Positions 6,892 through 10,311 of a stretch of DNA of 10,311 bases are shown here, piece after piece; the first letter of the stretch is position 1, and the number at the start of each line of letters is the position of its first letter. A program made the translations under genes and the position numbers. The DNA comes from an uncultured Atopobium sp. (GTDB lineage: Bacteria; Actinomycetota; Coriobacteriia; Coriobacteriales; Atopobiaceae). The notes beneath the pieces are model-generated. The model did not search any database. It saw nothing but the letters and a program-made list of their open reading frames with translations, and had not been told where the DNA came from. The stretch lies in assembly GCA_946999785.1 (NCBI GenBank), contig CAMQEO010000039.1:1-10311 (forward strand), given 5' to 3'.

Positions 6892-7386
6892 ATGCGGATA
6901 GGGCACGGTTTTGACGTTCACGCATTTACCAAAGATAAACCCTGTGTTATTGGGGGTGTTACCATACCATATGAGCGTGGATTATGGGGACATTCCGATG
7001 CAGATGTTTGTGTGCATGCGCTTATGGATGCGCTTTTAAGCGCAGCGCGTCTAGGCGATATTGGGCAGCTTTTTCCGCCCGATGATCCTGCATATGACAA
7101 CGCCGATTCGTGTAAGCTCTTGCATGAGGTTGTAAGACTTCTTAAACAAAGCGGCTTTGTAATTGTTGATTGTGATTGTACCATTGCTGCTCAAGCGCCT
7201 AAGATTTCGCCATATCGCGAGCTTATGCGCAAAAAATTGGCAGAGGTTATGGATATACCGCTTGAACATATAGGCATTAAAGCAACTACTACTGAAGGCT
7301 TAGGTTTTGTTGGCAGGTCAGAAGGTATAGCCGCATGGGCGTGCGTTTTGCTTGATGAAAACGTGTGCGCTAAGATTAAACAGTAA
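6892..7386 (+). CDS. ispF: 2-C-methyl-D-erythritol 2,4-cyclodiphosphate synthase IspF
   Basis: IspF cyclises CDP-ME 2-phosphate to MEcPP with release of CMP, the fifth MEP-pathway step, as a homotrimer with active sites at subunit interfaces. At 164 residues it is of normal size. The start MRIGHGFDVHAF gives zinc ligands D8 and H10, and the third, H42, lies just after GHSDADVCVHALMDALL. GDIGQLFPP and the C-terminal ATTTEGLGFVGRSEGIAAWA, which closes the CDP site, are intact. Start: ATG 5 bases after AAGGAG (6881-6886). It lies 12 bases after ispD, as separate genes rather than the fused IspDF seen in some proteobacteria. The intervening pathway enzyme IspE is not in this window. Likely in one transcript with disA and ispD. 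Confidence 0.97.
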   Translation: MRIGHGFDVHAFTKDKPCVIGGVTIPYERGLWGHSDADVCVHALMDALLSAARLGDIGQLFPPDDPAYDNADSCKLLHEVVRLLKQSGFVIVDCDCTIAAQAPKISPYRELMRKKLAEVMDIPLEHIGIKATTTEGLGFVGRSEGIAAWACVLLDENVCAKIKQ

Positions 7387-7437
7387 AGTGGTAACCGCTA
7401 TATCTTTGAAGTAACGGTTGTATAACAAGGAGTTCAC

Positions 7438-8910
7438 ATGCTAATTTACAATAGTAAAACGCACAAAAAAGAAGAGTTTATACCTCTTGAATCCAATCGC
7501 GTTCGTATGTATGTGTGTGGACCTACTGTTTATGACCAAATTCACATAGGAAACGCACGCACGTTTTTGTCGTTTGATATTATTCGTCGGTATTTACAGT
7601 ACAAAGGTTTTGCTGTTGTATTTGCTCAAAATCTTACCGATGTTGATGACAAAATTATCAATCGAGCCAATGAGCAAGGCATTTCGGCAGAAGAGCTTGC
7701 AAAAACATATTCTTGTGCGTTTATCGAGCAAATGCATCGCTTTGGGATTTTGGATCCCGACATTCGGCCTCGTGCAACTGCAGAAATTGAGCATATGCAG
7801 GCAATGATTCAAACACTTATTGATAAAGGCCATGCCTATGTTGCCGATAACGGCGATGTATATTTTTCGGTACGAAGCGACCACAGCTACGGTGTAGTTT
7901 CTAGAAGACAGCTTGATGACATGCGTGCAGGTGAGCGCATTGAGGTTAACGATGCTAAACGTGACCCATTTGATTTTGTATTGTGGAAAGCCGCAAAACC
8001 TTCTGAACCCAGTTGGGATAGTCCTTGGGGCAAGGGACGCCCTGGTTGGCATACCGAATGCTGCGCTATGATACACAGGTATCTAGGAACGCCTATTGAT
8101 ATTCACGGCGGCGGACAAGATCTTATGTTTCCGCATCATGAAAACGAAAACGCGCAGGCAAGCTGTGCATGGGGCAAGCCTTTGGCAAATTATTGGATGC
8201 ATGCAGGTATGTTGCGTGTAGACGGAGAAAAAATGTCAAAGAGTCTGGGTAATTTTTACACGCTCAAAGAAGTTCTTGACGCCTATCCTGCCGATGCGGT
8301 GCGCTTACTTATGCTGCAAACACATTACCGTGCACCACTTGATTTTTCGTTTGAACGACTTAACGGCGCGCGTGGAACCCTGCAAAAACTCATTGGTTGC
8401 GTAGAAAACTTACGCTGGTCGGCAGAGCAATCGGGAGAGTCGGGTGCCTTAGGCAAAGCAGAACAGGCTCTTGGCAATGCAGTTGACCATGCTCAAACAG
8501 AATTTGATATGCAAATGGACGACGACTTTAACGCCGCAGGTGCGCTTGCCGCTATTTTTAATCTTATGGCGCACGCAAACAAATATCTCGAAGAAGCAGG
8601 TGCTCATCCCTCTGTGGCTCCCATGCTTCGTTGTGCCGATATGCTTTGCGAACTCTGCTCGGTTTTAGGCATTACGCTTGAATCTAAATCATCTGAACTT
8701 CCTGCCGAAATTATTGACTTAGCACAAAAGGTTACCCAACAGAGCGCTTCTGGCTGCGAAGAGGCAGCGCGGCTGCTTATTTTGGCACGTGCAGAAGCTC
8801 GGAGCAATAAAGACTGGGCGCGCGCCGATGCCATACGTGATGGCATCGCAGAGCTGGGGCTGATGGTAGAAGATACCGCTAACGGTACGCGCATTAAGGT
8901 TAAAAACTAA
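7438..8910 (+). CDS. cysS: Cysteinyl-tRNA synthetase
   Basis: A class I synthetase that charges tRNA-Cys. The 490 residues slightly exceed E. coli CysRS (461). The Rossmann domain opens with MYVCGPTVYDQIHIGNAR, containing the HIGH-type HIGN (36-39). Zinc ligands that read cysteine are all present: C27, C208 (GWHTECC), H233 and E237 (FPHHENE). KMSKS is at 265-269. The helical anticodon-binding part spans about 300-490; the segment EAARLLILARAEARSNKDWARAD is characteristic of the CysRS C-terminal region. Start: ATG 5 bases after AAGGAG (7427-7432). The 51-base gap after ispF contains a weak AACCG/CGGTT inverted pair and a TATAAC at 7421-7426 without a -35 partner, so readthrough from ispF is the simplest reading. 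gltX and cysE, which precede cysS in Firmicutes, are absent. Confidence 0.97.
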   Translation: MLIYNSKTHKKEEFIPLESNRVRMYVCGPTVYDQIHIGNARTFLSFDIIRRYLQYKGFAVVFAQNLTDVDDKIINRANEQGISAEELAKTYSCAFIEQMHRFGILDPDIRPRATAEIEHMQAMIQTLIDKGHAYVADNGDVYFSVRSDHSYGVVSRRQLDDMRAGERIEVNDAKRDPFDFVLWKAAKPSEPSWDSPWGKGRPGWHTECCAMIHRYLGTPIDIHGGGQDLMFPHHENENAQASCAWGKPLANYWMHAGMLRVDGEKMSKSLGNFYTLKEVLDAYPADAVRLLMLQTHYRAPLDFSFERLNGARGTLQKLIGCVENLRWSAEQSGESGALGKAEQALGNAVDHAQTEFDMQMDDDFNAAGALAAIFNLMAHANKYLEEAGAHPSVAPMLRCADMLCELCSVLGITLESKSSELPAEIIDLAQKVTQQSASGCEEAARLLILARAEARSNKDWARADAIRDGIAELGLMVEDTANGTRIKVKN

Positions 8911-8956
8911 TTGATAAAGACGCCGTGTTTGCTTAAATTTACCGGTTATCAAACAC
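8911..8956 (+). promoter_or_regulatory. Overlapping inverted repeats in the cysS-rlmB gap
   Basis: TTGATAA (8911-8917) pairs with TTATCAA (8946-8952), and GTGTTTG (8925-8931) pairs with CAAACAC (8950-8956); both are perfect 7-base arms and share CAA at 8950-8952, so they exclude each other. TTGATA (8911-8916) and TTAAAT (8933-8938), 16 bases apart, also resemble a weak sigma-70-type promoter. The stretch ends just before the rlmB ribosome site GAGGA (8965-8969). Confidence 0.3.
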
Positions 8957-8973
8957 TTGCTGATGAGGAATAC

Positions 8974-10089
8974 ATGATGGTTCAAACACATAATGCACGA
9001 GGCAATTTTAAAAAGCCAACAAAAAAGAATAAGAATGTGCAAAATGTCCGTTTTACTTCAAGCGAAAAGGGCGCACCTTACAAAAAGCGCGCGCGTGCAG
9101 TTGGTGAGCAAGGTGTGCGTGCACATTCTTCGAGTGTGAGCATGCGTTCTTTTTCATCTCAAAAGCGCAGTTCGGATACGCTTTCAACACACATGCGTCC
9201 GCGGCGTGGACGTGGTTCGCGCGCGGGCATGATTGAGGGTAGACGCGCGTGTTTTGAGGCTCTTGAGGCTCACTTACCTCTTAAAAAGCTCCTTGTACAA
9301 GAAAATATGAATGCAACGTTGCAAACAGCCGATGTTGAGCGTTTAGTTGCTTGGGCTCGTGAACGTGGTATTTCGTGCGAATATGTTAAAAAGTCTTCTA
9401 TGGATGCATTAAGTTCGCACGGCGCTCATCAAGGCGTTATGTTTGAAACGGAGCCTTTTGCATATGCCGAGTTAAGTGATGTGCTTGCCACTATTGACCG
9501 CAAAGGTATGTGTGAGCCAGATGTTGACGAGCTAGCCGCAAATTCTGCGCGCTATGACGGTCAAGAAACAAGTGACCAAGAAGCCAGCTCCACGAATACC
9601 ACCTGTCAAGCTGCCAATCAAAAAAAAGCTTCGCTTGTTGTGCTGCTCGACCATGTAGTTGATGAAGGCAATTTTGGCGCTATTGTTCGTTCTGCCGAAG
9701 TTGTGGGTGCGTCTTGTGTCATCATCGCAAATGCACGGTGTGCATCGGTTGGTGTGGGAGCGTATAAAACTTCAGCAGGAGCGGTGCTTCATATGCCTAT
9801 TGTGCAGGTTGTTAATTTAGCGCGCGCAATTGATGAGCTCAAAGAGCATGGTTTTTGGGTTATTGGAGCCAGTGAACATGCACAGCAAACAGTATGGGAT
9901 GCTCCTTTCACGGGGAAAGTTTGCTTGATTATGGGTTCAGAAGAAAACGGTATTTCGTCGCTTGTACAAAAAAAGTGTGACTTTATTTGCAAACTTCCTC
10001 AACGCGGCCGCATTGAATCGCTTAATGTTGCGCAAGCTGCAACGGTTATGTGTTATGAATGGATGCGCCAGAATACGTTTTCTGCTTAA
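8974..10089 (+). CDS. rlmB: RlmB/TrmH-type RNA 2'-O-methyltransferase with long basic N-terminus
   Basis: A SPOUT-fold (SpoU) enzyme that transfers methyl from SAM to a ribose 2'-OH; RlmB acts on G2251 of 23S rRNA, but other family members modify tRNA, so the target is inferred. With ATG 8974 it has 371 residues against about 245 for E. coli RlmB. Residues 1-85 are basic and low-complexity. The substrate-binding domain runs from MIEGRRACFEAL (86) to about 165. An acidic, Ser/Thr-rich insert (about 175-219) precedes the knotted catalytic domain: NFGAIVRSAE (N233, R239), LIMGSEENGIS (318-328) and LPQRGRIESLNVAQAAT (341-357). Start: GAGGA (8965-8969) precedes tandem ATGs at 8974 and 8977; an in-frame TTG at 8911 lacks a good ribosome site. 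Mini-III RNase (mrnC) is absent between cysS and this gene. Confidence 0.88.
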   Translation: MMVQTHNARGNFKKPTKKNKNVQNVRFTSSEKGAPYKKRARAVGEQGVRAHSSSVSMRSFSSQKRSSDTLSTHMRPRRGRGSRAGMIEGRRACFEALEAHLPLKKLLVQENMNATLQTADVERLVAWARERGISCEYVKKSSMDALSSHGAHQGVMFETEPFAYAELSDVLATIDRKGMCEPDVDELAANSARYDGQETSDQEASSTNTTCQAANQKKASLVVLLDHVVDEGNFGAIVRSAEVVGASCVIIANARCASVGVGAYKTSAGAVLHMPIVQVVNLARAIDELKEHGFWVIGASEHAQQTVWDAPFTGKVCLIMGSEENGISSLVQKKCDFICKLPQRGRIESLNVAQAATVMCYEWMRQNTFSA

Positions 10090-10096
10090 GCTTGGG

Positions 10097-10126
10097 CGTA
10101 TGTACGTGTGAATTTGCTAACATACG
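10097..10126 (+). repeat. Inverted repeat between rlmB and yacP
   Basis: CGTATGT (10097-10103) and ACATACG (10120-10126) are perfect 7-base inverted arms with a 16-base spacer. They fill most of the 46-base gap, and the right arm ends on the weak yacP ribosome site (GGAAA, 10126-10130). No T-run follows. A hairpin here could limit yacP translation. Confidence 0.35.
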
Positions 10127-10135
10127 GAAACAGTT

Positions 10136-10311
10136 ATGAGTCGTCATAAAAATCAGCATACAAATGAGCCTTCTAAAAGGCGCAAAACGCAAGCGGAATC
10201 TGCAAAAGCAGCTACTCGGCGAGCCAAACAATCGCTGCAGCTGATTTGCCGCCCTGCGTTTGCTCATTTGCCGCTTCTTGTGGTTGATGGGTACAACGCG
10301 CTTATGGCCAC
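10136..10311 (+). CDS. yacP: YacP/Rae1-type NYN-domain ribonuclease, 5' part only
   Basis: The frame is open from ATG 10136 to the window end, giving 58 codons. Residues 1-45 are a basic tail (SKRRKTQ, ATRRAKQ). LPLLVVDGYNALMA then matches the start of the NYN (PIN-like) nuclease domain, where the Asp in VDGYN is the first catalytic acidic residue. In B. subtilis the protein in the same place after rlmB is YacP (Rae1), which cleaves mRNA in the ribosomal A site. The B. subtilis-like position supports the call. The rest of the domain lies beyond the window, so the other acidic residues cannot be checked. The ribosome site is weak (GGAAA), which suggests coupling to rlmB. The basic tail is longer than I would expect for the family. 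Confidence 0.75.
   Translation, partial: MSRHKNQHTNEPSKRRKTQAESAKAATRRAKQSLQLICRPAFAHLPLLVVDGYNALMA

Noticed and set aside
7594..8076. Minus-strand open frame of 160 codons within cysS
   Set aside because: It lies opposite conserved CysRS catalytic sequence and has no recognisable motif.
8911..8973. In-frame TTG at 8911 as an earlier start for rlmB
   Set aside because: It abuts the cysS stop, has only AAGG at 11 bases upstream, and would add residues unlike the basic tail; tandem ATGs at 8974/8977 have GAGGA close by.

Overview
This window holds a run of nine same-strand core genes: greA, lysS, clpC, disA, ispD, ispF, cysS, an rlmB/trmH-type methyltransferase gene, and the 5' end of a yacP (rae1) gene cut by the window edge. 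Gene order and protein style (stand-alone DisA, ClpC with a UVR middle domain, IspD with an ASGGTGSRFG start, moderate GC by eye, many CGC/GCG-rich stretches) suggest a moderate-GC actinobacterium. I would guess Coriobacteriia (Atopobium/Olsenella-like), but this is inference from style, not a database match. No mobile element, CRISPR array, tRNA, rRNA or defence system is visible. The region reads as vertically inherited housekeeping DNA.

Layout. Positions 54-527 carry greA, followed by a strong intrinsic terminator (568-603) and a 94-base leader before lysS. lysS and clpC are 17 bases apart and probably cotranscribed. A 190-base gap (4900-5089) separates clpC from disA and is the most unusual stretch here. 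It contains two mutually exclusive hairpins, a TATAAT box inside a 20-base dyad, a long hairpin overlapping a possible seven-codon leader ORF, and a possible 23-codon ORF ending on the disA start codon. From disA onward genes are tightly packed: disA and ispD overlap by four bases, ispD-ispF are 12 bases apart, ispF-cysS 51, cysS-rlmB 63, rlmB-yacP 46.

Function. The cluster mixes transcription-elongation rescue (GreA), tRNA charging (LysRS, CysRS), protein quality control (ClpC), c-di-AMP synthesis linked to DNA integrity (DisA), two steps of MEP isoprenoid synthesis (IspD, IspF), RNA 2'-O-methylation (RlmB-like) and mRNA decay on the ribosome (YacP/Rae1). It resembles a condensed form of the Firmicute block lysS...ctsR-mcsA-mcsB-clpC-radA-disA-...-ispD-ispF-gltX-cysE-cysS-mrnC-rlmB-yacP, with ctsR, mcsA, mcsB, radA, gltX, cysE and mrnC absent from these positions. 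I see no wholly new system. The best leads are the structured disA leader, the altered second N-repeat of ClpC, and a long inverted repeat inside the 3' end of ispD.
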